64,000 bases of DNA, taken from NCBI RefSeq assembly GCF_947242115.1, contig NC_074711.1:4112501-4176500 (forward strand), given 5' to 3'. Position numbers and translations under genes: made by a program. Below are positions 10,190 through 20,798 of this stretch, in pieces. Under the pieces are notes generated by a model. It did no database searches. It was not told the DNA's origin and saw nothing but the letters and a program-made list of their open reading frames with translations. The DNA comes from Biomphalaria glabrata. Its lineage: Eukaryota; Mollusca; Gastropoda; Planorbidae. Numbering within the stretch: position 1 is the first letter of the stretch; each line of letters opens with the position of its first letter.

Positions 10190-13100
10190 CTAAAGCTTAG
10201 TTTTAATCTGTGTAAGAAAGAGGTCCTCAATAAATTTGTATAACAGGCACTGTGGATCCCGTGCTGCATTCTGAGACTCTGCAACCAATGAAACTGAAAT
10301 ATCACAGTCCCCTTGATGAAGTTTGCTGAGAATACTTTCTTTAGTATGGTTGGCATGTTTCACACATTGTTGGAATTCACTAAGACTACGATTCAACTTA
10401 TCTGAGAAGAAAAAAATTCAGAGTTAAAGATTAATTTTCATTAACACTCTAATGCACTGCTGCTCATACATAATTATGCCATATAAAATAAGTTTTCATA
10501 ATGTTGTCATTCTGATTTATAATTCTGTGATGCGCACTGAAATCTTGTTTCTGCAGAAGGTTGTGCTGTTAGGAACTAGACTAGAGAGATGAATGTTAAC
10601 ACAACAGAGTTCCGCCCAAATTTAGGGAACTAGACAGAAGCTGTGCTAAGTCTGACTGTTATGATCTATGTTGAACTCGGCTGAACTCAACTTTCCTAGA
10701 CTAACTTCATCCTGGACTCCCTGTACCAGACTGACTTCACTATGGACTAACAATACCTGACTGAATAGTCTCGACCTCGACGCACTGTCTTATATAAGGT
10801 CCATCGAGGCCTTCTAGAAAAATCACACAAAACAATGCCAATCCTAAGACCATCTTCATCATCAAACTCCATTTGAGAGGTTCTAATTCTCTCTTGCAAA
10901 AGCCCTGTACAGAAACCCTGCTGTTTTATGTAGTGCATATATGTCATCATACAGGTCGAGAATTTGGTGTTTTGCAGACCTGTTGAGATGGAGATCAGCA
11001 AGTCTGAGACAGTCAAAAAAAAGAATACAAGAAAGTTTCCTTTTTTTCCCTGCAGGGAAGGCACCGAGTCAATATGACCACATCACAGGTTATTTACACA
11101 TTGAGAGTTCATATCAGCACTTTTCTTTGTCCTTTGACACAGTAGACCACTAAGAAGCAAGATAACCTGTGCTACATTTATCATTGTTCAGACACACAGC
11201 TACTCCTAACCTGGTCGCCATTTTAGTTATAACAATATATTCATACCACAGTTTCACTCAAACATGACATGTGAAGTTTACATCAGAAAGTTGGACTGGA
11301 TTTAATGATTTGTTTGCCAGAGAAACTAAAGATGTTTATAAACACACACAAATTATATAAACATTTCACTAAGATATGGGAGACGTGAGTACTTAGTTTG
11401 ATATCACTTTTCTTTAATTGTTTAATTGATTATAATACTTTTTTTTACTTATGGTTTATAAAAAAAAAATTTTCAAATGTTGATCATTCAACTTGTCTTA
11501 ATTAAATTTTATATTTATATATTTTGAAATACAGTTTTAATAATAGTACTTAGTTTTATTCAATGTAACCTTTGAACTTATCACATTCATTGCTATAACG
11601 CTGAGATTGAGATGGTTGATTGAAATAACTGGAAATTCCATATAAAAAGATTTGACAATATGGTTATTAAAAATGATTGCATTTGTAGATCAACATAATA
11701 GAAGTTATGCCAGAAGGTTTAGAAGTAGTAATAATTGATGGACAAAACTCTACTAACTTTCTGCCAACCAAGAAGAAACACATTTCCTTAAAATGAGGTC
11801 GGCCTGGTGTAGTACACTAGAAGAACACTGACTGCGGCTAGTAGCACTTTCTTCTTGGTTTTTCCTCACGACTGGCTGGACAGGATTTAAAAATGCAGTT
11901 TTTATGAAGGAAATCACCAGATCCCTGTAGAGACAAATAATGTTGTATTAAGTGTTAGGAATTACGCACACCAAGAGTTGCGATAACCTGGAAGCCAAAA
12001 CGAGGAAAGCGCAAACAGGGACGTCCTCGTATTACCTGGCGACACACCTTCATGGAGGACCTCAGAACAGTGGACACCAGATGGGAGGAGGCTTCAGACA
12101 TTGCCAGTGACAGATCATTATGGAGACAGCTTGCCGCCCAATGCGCCGAACGGCGCGGGAGGACCTAAGTCTAAGTCTAAGTGTTAGGAAACTGTCTTCA
12201 ACTATACAATTGTGCTTTTATTGATCCATTCCAACCTTACAAGAACCATACATTTTTTTAAATAAGTTTATTGAAGGTCATTAGTGCTGGAAGTGGTAAT
12301 GGATAAAATGGTTCCAATGGCATTAGTCTCAAATATCCTCCCACAACCAGTCCAAGGCATCATTGTGGCTCAGATATTGGGTCTGGTGGAACTGTTATCA
12401 GTGACAGGAGAAGGGCCAAAGAGGAGCAACTGGTGCTTAAACCAGTAAGCAATCAGGAAGGGCTTGTTAACCTAGGCTGGCTACCCACCCAGGAGAAAGA
12501 AAAGTAATAAAGCAAACCTCTGTTTCTTGCCACTATACCTTGAAGAAAAATAAGGACCTGGTAACCCTTGGCAGAACCTGTGATATCGCTTTTCCTAAAC
12601 CGTATTGTTACCTGCTGAACAGCTAGGTGGGCAGCATCATTCTGACCATAGCTAATGCCCAGGCTTTCATCTCTCATTTCTATGAGATGATCCATAGTCA
12701 CTTCACAACTGTTACTATTGGGAATCTATAATAATAGTTCATAATACACCTGTTAAAGCTAATACTATAGCTAACTCACCAATCTATCTCTACATCATCT
12801 GAAATGGTTAAACTTAATTTTTCCCAGGAGTTTTTACTAGGATCAGGAACTTCTAAAGTTTTAGCCATTTTGGTGATGACATCCTGTGACACTTGGTCTA
12901 CACCAGTTCTGTGGAGATTTCTTTCAAGTGCTTTGTCCAGTGCAATGTCCAAAACGATTTGACAGTAGCCAACACCATCTAGATTTAACAAATACAAATT
13001 AATGTTAACTGAAATCTATTAATTAATTAACATTGGAAGCTATTAATTAACAGTTCAACCATGCAATAAAAAATAGTTTCATATATCTTATCTTATAGAT

Positions 13101-16100
13101 TACAGACGTTACTTCAAAAAAGATTATTACATCTTACGCATTTCATGTGTCAATCTAGTCATGCATGTCAATCAATGACTTAAATTCTGCCAAGTCGTTG
13201 GTTTTCCTGGCTGATTCAGGCACCCTATTCCATTCTCTAATAGCACTAGGGAAGAAGGAGCACTTGTACAAATTGTTCTAGCATATGGAATAAGAAATGT
13301 GCCTTTATCTTTGTGTCTTTCTGAGTATTTCATTAGCAACAGATTAGTTCAATCTAAATGACAACGAGACATTAAGAGTGTCACTAGTTATTGAATTATC
13401 AGTGACATATAATATCTATATATAGTATAGTCTAAAATGTGTTGTTATTAATCCATGCGAACAACTAAAGGAAAAGGGAACCAATAGCACAAGTTTAAAA
13501 ATGAAACAAGTCATCAAATAAAGAGGGAACAAACAATTTTCACAACAGAATCCAATTTTCACATAGAATCCAGCTTTTTACATTCACACCAGAGCGTCAT
13601 TCTTATGCACAGCATAGTTCATGTTTCATTGAGTCGCCAGTGTGCATCACAGGATTATAATGTTCTTACATTCTTTTTCTGGCTGGTAACAATAGTAATA
13701 CATACAAGATATTACATTTTTCTTATAAAAGAAGATAATTATGTTCTATTATTCAAGTGATAATCTAGTCCTCCATGTTAATTAGAGACTTAAACTCTAA
13801 GTCACTGGTTTTCCTGTCTTATTCAGGCAACCTGTTTCATGCTCTAATACAATAGGAAAGAAAGAGGAATTAAAAGAAATTTGTCTTAGCATATGGAATA
13901 AGAAATGTACCTATATCTTTCTGTATTTTCTGAGTATTTATTAAGTTATGTTTTTTTTTTTTTGTTATTGTAAGCTAATGAGATTTCGCCAGAATTTTGT
14001 ACTCAGAATACATACATGATCTTACATTCTCTTGCTAGCTTGTAGTACTCATATCTCATGCTTCGAAGATGCATATTGTCATCAATAACAATTAATACTT
14101 TATTTACAGATGGTTCCCAAGATGTAGCAAGGGGTTGAAGCAACTGGACAAATCTCTTCCATAAATCATCATTAATGCCTTCAGGCTGAGATATATAGAA
14201 CTGTCTTTTTCCAGCACATGCTAGCAAGCCATGTATCAAGACATTCATCAACAACAAAACATCTTGTCTTGAATTTTTCCAGACTTTTACAGCCTGATGA
14301 TAAAGAATAAAAAAAAGCTTGAAAATACATATATTTATTTGGAAAAATGTAACAAATATTTAAAAATACAATTTCTATCTAGTTGTTTTCAACAAACGTA
14401 GTATGAAGCTATGCCAGCCTGTTGTACCAGCAATTAATATTCTCAGACTATAAACCAAGTGAATAGTTTTATATATACCTTGGGAGTGTAGTCAGTGTAT
14501 CAGATGGAACAGATGAAGACATTAAATGTATAAATCTAGTGTCAGACATTTACAAACCTAAAACCAACCTGGAAATGTCCCCACATCTCTAACAAGACTA
14601 AAATAATAATCTTTAATGTCAAGGCGGTCCTACTGCATGGCTCTGAAACATGGAGAACAACTGAAGCAACAACTAAAAAACTACAGACCTTCATGAACAG
14701 ATGTCTGAGAAAATATCTTGAAAATACACTGGAATGACAAAATAGAAAACACCAAATTGTAGATGTGTGGACAGAGAAATATAGAGTTGCAGATTTTAGA
14801 AAGTGGACATCGATTGGTCACACTCTTAGAAAAGATACCAACAACAGAGCTAGACTGGCCTTAGAGGAGTGGAACTCCCAGAGCACAAGACGCAGAGGAG
14901 GACCAAAAAGAAAATGGTGACACAGTGTACTAGATGAGGCGCAGTGGCTGATTTGGTGATGCACTTGGCTTCTGAACCAGAAGTAGCTGGTTTGAATCCT
15001 GATGATGACTGGGATTTTTCATTTTGGGATCTTTGGAGGCCTTTGAGTCCACCCAGCTCTAATGGGTACCTGACATTCCATTATTTTGTTTGATAACAAC
15101 AAGGAAAATAATAGAACTCCCAGAGCACAAGACGCAGAGGAGGACCAAAAAGAAAATGGCGACGCAGTGTACTAGATGAGGCGCAGTGGCTGAGAGGTGA
15201 TGCATGTGGCTTCTGAACCAGAAGTAGCTGGTTTGAATCCTGGTGATGACTGGGATTTTTCATTTTGGGATCTTTGGAGGCCTTTGAGTCCACCCAGCTC
15301 TAATGGGTACCTGACATTCCATTATTTTGTTTGATAACAACAAGAAAAATAATCCTTCGGTATTAAGTGATATATGGCTAAAGATATTGGTTTTGTCCTC
15401 TTAGATAATTGTACATGCTATATTTTCTAAACCCATTCTCAGATCAAGTTGAAACTTCCCAAATAATTTATTTTACCGAGAACCTAACAAAATATGAATC
15501 AATTACAAAAATTTAAACCAATTAGTCATTTAAATATTGGTACCGGTTAATTTATTATTTTGGTAGGAAGCGTGGTCGAGAGGCCAAGTCCACTTGGCTT
15601 TGCTTGGCTACCTAGAAGGGGGCTTGAGGTTCGACACCCGATTCAGGCAGAGTTGTGTTTACTGAGCGCCTAAAGGCAGCATGGAAAACCAACTCCTAGA
15701 TACCCCCCAACTGGTCCACAAAAGAGATTGGACCAAAAGCGCTCTGAGCATGCTATAAGCATGAAAGTAGCGCTATATAAAGGCTATAATTAATTAATTA
15801 ATTTTTTTGATATAAAAAAAAGAAATAAATTCTACACTATTGAGATATGTTTGTAAAATGTGGGGTTCTTTATTTAGGAATTACGAATTATTTATTTCGT
15901 AAATAGGGAAAGTTTTGTCTTAGAGACAATGAAGGGACTAGTAAAACTAAAATAAGTAAAAAAATTTTCAAGCAAGTGCCTAGATCTAGGACCTAGATAT
16001 AGATTCTAAGATCTAATTCTTGTTGATAAATTTACCTGTTGAGGCTGTTCCCCTACTGACTGTTCCTGGTAGACTTGATATGGTATTACTATATCATAAT

Positions 16101-16278
16101 GTATGCCAACAACTTTCATATAGTCAGTCCCAGTTTCTTCAAAGATGATAGATTTAGCAGTGCTACTGTTAGTCTTGTTTTTGCCAGTTAATAAAGTTGA
16201 TACAAAATTGAGAAATGATGTTTTGCCAGCAGCTGGAAGGCCACACAATACGCAGAAAGCTATTCTAAAATCTGACAT
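10190..16278 (-). CDS. PSTK: L-seryl-tRNA(Sec) kinase (PSTK)
   Basis: Kinase that phosphorylates Ser-tRNA(Sec) to O-phosphoseryl-tRNA(Sec), the step before SEPSECS makes selenocysteinyl-tRNA; cytosolic. Five exons on the minus strand: 16278-16036, 14293-14026, 12978-12780, 11924-11758 and 10401-10190, phases 0,1,2,1, total 1089 nt, 362 aa (human about 348). Exon 1 holds FCVLCGLPAAGKTSFLNFVS with the P-loop GLPAAGKT at residues 13-20. Exon 2 holds VIDDNMHLRSMRYEYYKLAR (about 150-169), the family's hallmark. Exon 3 gives CQIVLDIALDKALERN and PDPSKNSWEKLSLTI; exon 4 gives DLVISFIKTAFLNPVQP and SVLHQADLILRKCV, matching the vertebrate LHKTDQTLRR region. All introns are GT-AG. The ATG at 16278 is the first in frame and starts just before the beta strand leading to the P-loop. 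Introns carry LINE ends, SINEs and an LTR fossil. Identification is firm; the donor ending exon 4 (GTTAGT) is the least certain junction. Confidence 0.92.
10567..11234 (-). mobile_element. probable LTR (fossil) in PSTK intron 4
   Basis: Minus strand opens TGTTATAACTAAAATGGCGA and closes AGTTCCTAACA; a TATATAA box sits about two-thirds along, followed by a GTGCGTCGAGG initiator-like region. Its start resembles the LTR at 7116-7566. No internal region or target duplication seen. Broken, old. Confidence 0.4.
11950..12185 (+). mobile_element. LINE 3' end (RTE-like), family A
   Basis: Encodes RIPRV-ITWKPKRGKRKQGRP type sequence, then WRHTFMEDLRTVDTRWEEA and a terminus ending GGACCTAAGTCTAAGTCTAA. 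It is nearly collinear with the copy at 3508-3904 and lies in PSTK intron 3, 5'-truncated. Confidence 0.85.
12290..12710. other. unassigned block in PSTK intron 3
   Basis: A minus-strand open frame (12701-12453) with MDHLIEMRDESLGISYGQND and splice-like edges. It would shift the PSTK frame if included, and PSTK exon 3 joins exon 4 perfectly without it. More likely an old repeat than an exon. Confidence 0.4.
13082..13340 (-). mobile_element. LINE 3' end, family B
   Basis: Minus strand: LVPYARTICTS-like reading, then SLVLLENGIGCLNQPG and the 3' UTR ending TTGAAGTAACGTCTGTAATC and TATAAGATAAGATA. Same order as 1822-2156 and 60378-60570, 5'-truncated, in PSTK intron 2. Confidence 0.8.
13722..13950 (-). 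mobile_element. LINE 3' end, family B, diverged
   Basis: The same minus-strand order as the copy at 13082-13340 (AAATACTCAGAAAATACAG, ATTCCATATGCTAAGACAAA, GCATGAAACAGGTTGCCTGA, ACTTAGAGTTTAAGTC). Two related tails therefore lie within 700 bp of each other in PSTK intron 2. Confidence 0.7.
14570..14872 (+). mobile_element. LINE fragment (RTE-like), family D
   Basis: Plus strand reads VKAVLLHGSETWRTTEATTK, then KLQTFMNRCLRKYLENTLE and WTSIGHTLRKDTNNRARLAL, EEW: the C-terminal region of RTE-type ORF2. It continues into the duplicated segment that starts at 14873 (STRRRGGPKRKW). It lies in PSTK intron 1. Confidence 0.85.
14936..15086 (+). mobile_element. SINE A, 5' half (first duplicate)
   Basis: Starts GAGGCGCAGTGGCTG; B box TGGTTTGAATCCTGATGATG, then GGGATCTTTGGAGGC and CCACCCAGCTCTAATGGGTA. 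The 3' half of the SINE is missing. Confidence 0.8.
15178..15328 (+). mobile_element. SINE A, 5' half (second duplicate)
   Basis: The same truncated SINE as at 14936-15086, carried by the tandem duplication and truncated at the same base. Confidence 0.8.
15567..15795 (+). mobile_element. tRNA-derived SINE, family C
   Basis: A tRNA-like head with A box GCGTGGTCGAGAGGC and B box GAGGTTCGACACCCGATTC, an extra-arm-like stretch between them, a unique body (GCAGCATGGAAAACCAACTC) and the tail GAAAGTAGCGCTATATAAAG followed by (TTAA)n. The GCGCTATATAA tail is shared by several animal SINE superfamilies. Only one copy in the window. Confidence 0.75.
15796..16035. other. PSTK intron 1, unremarkable
   Basis: AT-rich intron sequence up to the exon 1 donor (CAG|GTAAAT at 16036/16035). 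Nothing else seen. Confidence 0.5.
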
Positions 16279-16679
16279 TTTAACCTTAACTCGAATAACA
16301 AAGTAGCTAGAAGTAAAATTGTGAGTATTGATCTAAATCTATATTATTCTATATAAATCTACTTCAGTACCGAACTCTACTGGTCTTATTTCGAAAGGGA
16401 ATGAAATCTTGAGCAGAACAAAACAATGAAAGCTGCCATGTTTACTATGGTTATTCATTCCGCAGCAAATATCTATAAGTATGGTTAAGTTTAGGATTAA
16501 AAAAAAAAACGTTTTAACACAGATCAATGGCCTACCATTGAACTATAAAATAGGCCTATAGGCTACTTTGTTTTTTGTAACGTATTGTGTGATAAGTTGG
16601 TGTGTTGAATGTGATATTCATTGTCATGTACAATTTTATTTATTTTATAATAATATTAATCTAGAACAAACATTATGAA

Positions 16680-16853
16680 TACTTGTGCTATTAGAGCATG
16701 GAATGTGTTGCCTGAGCCAGCCAGAAAAACCAATGACTTGGCAGAATTTAGTAATTGGTTAACATACATGACTAGATGCATGAGGCCTAGAACGTAGCCT
16801 AATCTTCTTTTTTTAAAGATAAGTCTGTATTTTATAAGATAAGAAAAGAAAAG
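16680..16853 (+). mobile_element. LINE 3' end, family B
   Basis: Encodes NTCAIRAWNVLPEPARKTND and LAEF, then a 3' UTR ending AAGTCTGTATTTTATAAGAT. 5'-truncated; it lies 400 bp upstream of the PSTK start. Confidence 0.8.
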
Positions 16854-16864
16854 TGCACTTTACG

Positions 16865-17105
16865 ATCTACATATATTATCGGAAAATGGCCGGCTCCTCT
16901 ACCGCCAAAGCGAAATTTAAGCCACCTTGACCTGCAATATATGTGGACGGGAATGTCTCTCCAAAATAAGGGCTCCACTACCATATAAAAAAGTGTTCGA
17001 GATAAACCATAGTCGTTCTACGACTGAAAGAGGCCAATATATAAAAATATATATTATCATGGCTTTTTTTGCATCTTCAGCGAATCTCGCATGACGTCTG
17101 TGCAA
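16865..17105 (+). mobile_element. LINE C-terminal zinc-finger tail, family E
   Basis: Plus strand reads LTCNICGRECLSKI, then PYKKVFEINHSRSTTERGQ: the CxxC...-type tail found at the end of some non-LTR ORF2 proteins. A second copy (WECLSKI-LHSHMRKCEMNR) lies at 45375-45480. Confidence 0.65.
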
Positions 17106-17874
17106 CAGAAAAGATACTCGGATCTGTCGACGTTTGCTGCAGTCTCCAATAAGGATCGATCTCTTTGAATCGGAAAGGGGAAAAGACTATATTAGTTTTG
17201 TGTGGAATGTCTTCAGTCCGTCCGTCCCGTTTAGATTTCGTAAACTAGAAAAGATAGTGAAAATCCGACATCGTAATATTTTAGACTATTCAAAGTTCTG
17301 ATGCAACGGCCACATTTTTTCTTTTCTGAAAGCGAAAAATCTAATTTTTTAAATCACTTAATTTAAGCAAGCAGTTTTCCCATAATAATACTGCACTTTT
17401 ACAACTATTCACTATCAATAGTAACAAACACGGGAGGCTCTTTTGTAGAGGAGATGACTACTTACCATATTTTTAACACATCTATGCAAATGGTTTTAGA
17501 TATTTTGTAAAAAAAATATTTTTTTTTTACATTTGTATTGCTAAGTTAAGTAAGTTCTCTCATACTAACTACTACATTTACGCAAAAAAATGTTTACTTT
17601 TTTTAAAGACAAAAAATCTATTTAGTAGGCACATAAGTTGGACATAATTTAAAACCACAATTAATAAGTAGTTTTTCATATTATCGCGTGAACTACTGTG
17701 CTGTAATGTAGCTATAGAACACCTAACTAAAGGACTTTTTTTTTTTTTTGAAATGTTTTTTTCTTAAGGATTTGAATAAGAGATTGACCCTTTACAAAAC
17801 AATTAGATCAATTAGATATTCATTATAAGACATCAGTTAGGCCATGTTCACATCTAACTTCACATTCACTTTCA
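17106..17874. other. intergenic, nothing recognised
   Basis: AT-rich with several T-runs. No exon or element end that I can support. Confidence 0.5.
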
Positions 17875-17939
17875 CCTATCCTTTCTCTGCTGGACCGCTG
17901 GGGCACCACACAAAATCTGCCAACCTTCTTTCTCCAGGG
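17875..17939 (-). mobile_element. LINE 3' end remnant, family C
   Basis: Minus strand PWRKKVGRFCVVPQRSSRER aligns with the WRKTVDKSCLVPRRS tail at 5638-5812. It is cut by the MITE that follows. Confidence 0.65.
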
Positions 17940-18131
17940 CAGTGACTTAGCTGTTGTGGGGGGGGGGAGAAATTGAAAATCCCCCCGGGCCCCCACTTGA
18001 GGGGGGCCCAAATGAGTGTTTTTTTTACATTAAATATTAAATATTACGCAAAATGCAGAGGCCCCCAAAGAGGCCAAGACCCCCCCCCCCCGGGCCTCCA
18101 AAATGATAGAAAATTCCTAGCTACGCCCCTG
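17940..18131. mobile_element. hAT-like MITE with CAGTGRCKTAGCT ends
   Basis: Left end CAGTGACTTAGCTG, right end CTAGCTACGCCCCTG (inverted). Flanks CTCCAGGG and CCTTAGGG are a plausible 8-bp target duplication (6 of 8). Internal GGG/CCC runs and ATTAAATATTACGCAAA are shared with copies at 47646-47805 and 54343-54502. Confidence 0.75.
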
Positions 18132-18252
18132 CCTTAGGGGGGTGGTTTCCAGGCTTATCTTATCCATACGTGATGTTTGATGCAGGCTTGCGAAGGGTGT
18201 GGCAGATTCATCGCCAGCGTCTCTTGAGAATATCAATGGGCTGCGTATCTTG

Positions 18253-18363
18253 GTCGCTTCTTATCTTATATAATACAGACTTTACTTCAAAAAAGAAGAT
18301 GATTACGTCCTACGCGTCATGCATTCAGTCATGCATATTAACCAATGACTTAAATTCTGCCTA
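18253..18363 (-). mobile_element. LINE 3' tail, family B
   Basis: Minus strand: GGCAGAATTTAAGTCATTGG, TAATATGCATGACT, then GTAAAGTCTGTATTATATAA and GATAAGA. Nearly identical to the copy at 18485-18596. Confidence 0.8.
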
Positions 18364-18484
18364 AGAAAAAATCTTGGAAGACAACGGCCACCCGCTCCAT
18401 CAGAACTACGTCAGGTCGTCGCGAAGTGGACGACTGCTGTCAATCAAAACAAGAACGGAGCGGTACAAAAACTCGTTCGTACCT
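18364..18484 (+). mobile_element. LINE ORF2 C-terminus, family F
   Basis: Plus strand encodes ILEDNGHPLHQNYVRSSRSG and then KTRTERYKNSFVPHSV, the standard end of many non-LTR ORF2 proteins. The coding end is interrupted by a family B tail and resumes at about 18597. Confidence 0.75.
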
Positions 18485-18596
18485 CACTCGGTCTTATCTT
18501 ATATAATACAGACGTTACTTCAAAAAAGAAGATGAATACGTCCTACGAGTCATGCATTTAGTCATGCATATTAACCAATGACTTAAATTTAGTCAG
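18485..18596 (-). mobile_element. LINE 3' tail, family B, inserted in family F
   Basis: A second copy of the 18253-18363 sequence in the same orientation, sitting between the two parts of the family F LINE. Confidence 0.75.
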
Positions 18597-18753
18597 ACTC
18601 TATCACCGCCACTCATTGATCAGGGAACATGAAATGCACCAAGATACCTGTGTGTAGTCGTTGAATGAACTCTTTATGTTGTGTCTGTTGTATTTATGTG
18701 TATTTTTCTGTTGTGTTGTCTTAATATGAGAAAAGAGTCCTTGTAATCACAAC
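18597..18753 (+). mobile_element. LINE 3' UTR, family F
   Basis: CGTTGAATGAACTCTTTATG, TTGTGTCTGTTGTATTTATG and GAGTCCTTGTAATCACAAC match 40445-40605 closely. Here the UTR is split by SINE B and ends at 18946-18995 (AAATTTCGGTAAGAATCAAT). Confidence 0.8.
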
Positions 18754-18945
18754 GGATGTCTGCCTGGTCGTGCGGTTTGCACGCTGGACTGTCGTTCGGA
18801 CTTATCGATGGTCCCGGGTTCAAACCCTGCCCGCTCCCATCTCCCGTCGTCCTGCGGGAGGTTTGGACTAGGAAGTAATTATCTTCAACTCTGAAGGAAC
18901 ATCCGAAATAAGTAAAACATTTTACAAACATTTTTACAAACAAAT
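18754..18945 (+). mobile_element. SINE B copy, inserted in a LINE 3' UTR
   Basis: tRNA-like head CTGCCTGGTCGTGCGGTTTG, GCTGGACTGTCGTTCGG, B box GGTTCAAACCCTGCC, then CCCGTCGTCCTGCGGGAGG and the tail TCAACTCTGAAGGAACATCC and AAAACATTTTACAAAC. The best-preserved plus-strand copy. Confidence 0.85.
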
Positions 18946-18980
18946 TTCGGTAAGAATCAATAAAACAGTCTTAGTCTTAG

Positions 18981-19015
18981 CCCAGGCAACCCATTCCATG
19001 CTCTAATAGCACTTC
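18981..19015 (-). mobile_element. LINE fragment, family B
   Basis: A 35-bp match (GCTATTAGAGCATGGAATGG on the minus strand, then GTTGCCTGGG) to the ORF2 end of family B. Confidence 0.5.
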
Positions 19016-19122
19016 GATATATAATTACAATAATAATATAAGTCAGTTTATGGAATAAGTTGAAGATCCAGGTTTCAATCATTGTCGGGGCTATGTATTT
19101 TTTTTTATTTCTTATTTTTCTC

Positions 19123-19124
<2 letters not shown>

Positions 19125-19172
<48 letters not shown>
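19125..19172. repeat. (CT)n microsatellite
   Basis: About 24 uninterrupted CT units. It lies 20 bp from a family C LINE end, whose 3' side it may once have formed. Confidence 0.95.
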
Positions 19173-19174
<2 letters not shown>

Positions 19175-19189
19175 ACCTTCAGGCCTACA

Positions 19190-19312
19190 TATCCCTTGAT
19201 CTGTTTGGCACGTTGGGGCACCATACAAGATCTTTCGACCGTCTTTCTCCATTCCTCTCTGTCTTTTGCCTTAGATGGAACCTCTTTCAATGGCAGGTCC
19301 GTCTCCACTCTC
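19190..19312 (-). mobile_element. LINE 3' end, family C
   Basis: Minus strand ETDLPLKEVPSKAKDREEWR, then KTVERSCMVPQRAKQIKG, collinear with 5638-5812. The (CT)n tract follows on its 3' side. Confidence 0.75.
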
Positions 19313-20790
19313 TATCTTTCAATAACAATAAATAGTTTATTTTCTATTGCTGTTATTGTATGTTAGTTATCTACATATTATGTAAATTATAGGGTTTATC
19401 CGACAAAACACGACAAAACAGAAAAAAAAAATAGCGTCAACAAAATAGCGCTAAATTTTCCGAAAAAAAAAAAAAAAAAAAAAAACACGACACAAAATAG
19501 CGTAATTACATATGTGTGTTATAATCTAGTCAAAAGATCTAAAAACTAGATTATTTGGAGGCTGCTCTCCTTGATCCAACATGGGCGCTTTATTTCCACA
19601 ACATTAGCAAACTTAAGGGTGACAGGATGAGACAAGATGGCCATCGCATTCCATATCTCGCCTATGCGAATATCAGTCCACGAAGGACCTATATTCATGT
19701 AATGATGTAGACAATTGTAGACTATAGAATAATCTGCTATGAACAAACAATTATTTGGAGCCTAAGTCGCCAAAACGCAAATGATGGCGTATCAATTAGG
19801 CATAATTGCATACGGTTTTACTGTGACAGTCCATTTGTGTAAATCTGAAAATATTCTTATTATTAAATTCCAGTTGATTCTTGATAGTCCGACACTTAAC
19901 ATGGTCCGACACACTCAGTAATCCGACGCGGTGGCGACGGCGACGATGTACAGTATTGAACATTCGTGTTGTGACAAAGCATATAGGCCTGTCCTGTTAA
20001 AATTGTTTGCTGTTTAATGGTTAATCATTGTCCGTTTACCTGCCGTTTTTGTTTTTTTTAGATTTGAAGTTTTGTTATGTCAGGCGAGCTGTTTAATGGC
20101 GAGCTGCTGAGCGTATAAGCATAAATCATAATTAAACATCTGTTCCTGAAAAAAGGGAAATTAAATGTAGGCCTAACTGAGTTTTGACTGGTGAAACGTC
20201 CACCGCTATTTCTTCAACTTAGATCAATATCATGTATCTATGATATCGGTCGAATTACAGTTTATGACATGAAAAAATGGCTTGAGAGAAAATAGAACAT
20301 TTTGTGAAATCTATTGAAGCGAAACCAAGAGAAAAACCCTTATATCTCGCGAATATCCCCAAGTTGAGGAAACTCTTATAATTTATATGGTTGGCTTTAA
20401 CACAAAATTTATGGGGGGTATTTCTATACTGTGGTTGTAATAATAATAATCTATATATATATTTAACCATGGTTTATAAACTAGACGTTTAGATGTATTA
20501 AAAGAAATTCTTTTGAATTCATGAAATTGAATACAAAAGATTTGAAATTTCAGTTAAATCAAGCTACTAGTAACTAGTAAATAGGCTATATAACAATGAG
20601 AACCTATAGATCTGGATCTAATATTTTTGAAGAAGAAAAAAAAATATAGATGTATGATAATATGTACAGTTGATCCTTGTTCTTATATAGCCTGCAATTT
20701 ACCATTATATTAGTTATACGTATATTGACTTGTATAAGATTCTAAATTTATCCAATGAAAATATATTTACTAGTATCTGCGAGCTTAAAC
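19313..20790. other. PSTK-ETF1 intergenic region, nothing recognised
   Basis: AT-rich with an A-run at about 19465-19486 flanked by AAAATAGCG words. Open frames here are short and not protein-like. Confidence 0.5.
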
Positions 20791-20798
20791 AGAATTTG

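Larger units (their letters stand above)
14873..15356 (+). repeat. 242-bp tandem duplication (LINE end plus SINE)
   Basis: Two copies, 14873-15114 and 15115-15356, start AACTCCCAGAGCACAAGACG and end AAAATAAT. Each contains the last coding bases of the LINE followed by a truncated SINE A. The copies differ at only a handful of positions, so the duplication is recent compared with the elements in it. Confidence 0.9.

Noticed and set aside
12612-12708. Extra PSTK exon (VTMDHLIEMRDESLG)
   Set aside because: It has splice-like edges, but its 97 nt would break the frame; exon 3 (phase 2) joins the exon at 11924 exactly and that exon matches PSTK homologues directly.
15590-15660. A functional tRNA-Leu/Ser gene
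   Set aside because: A and B boxes are present but the sequence continues into a SINE body and tail, and I could not pair a proper acceptor stem.
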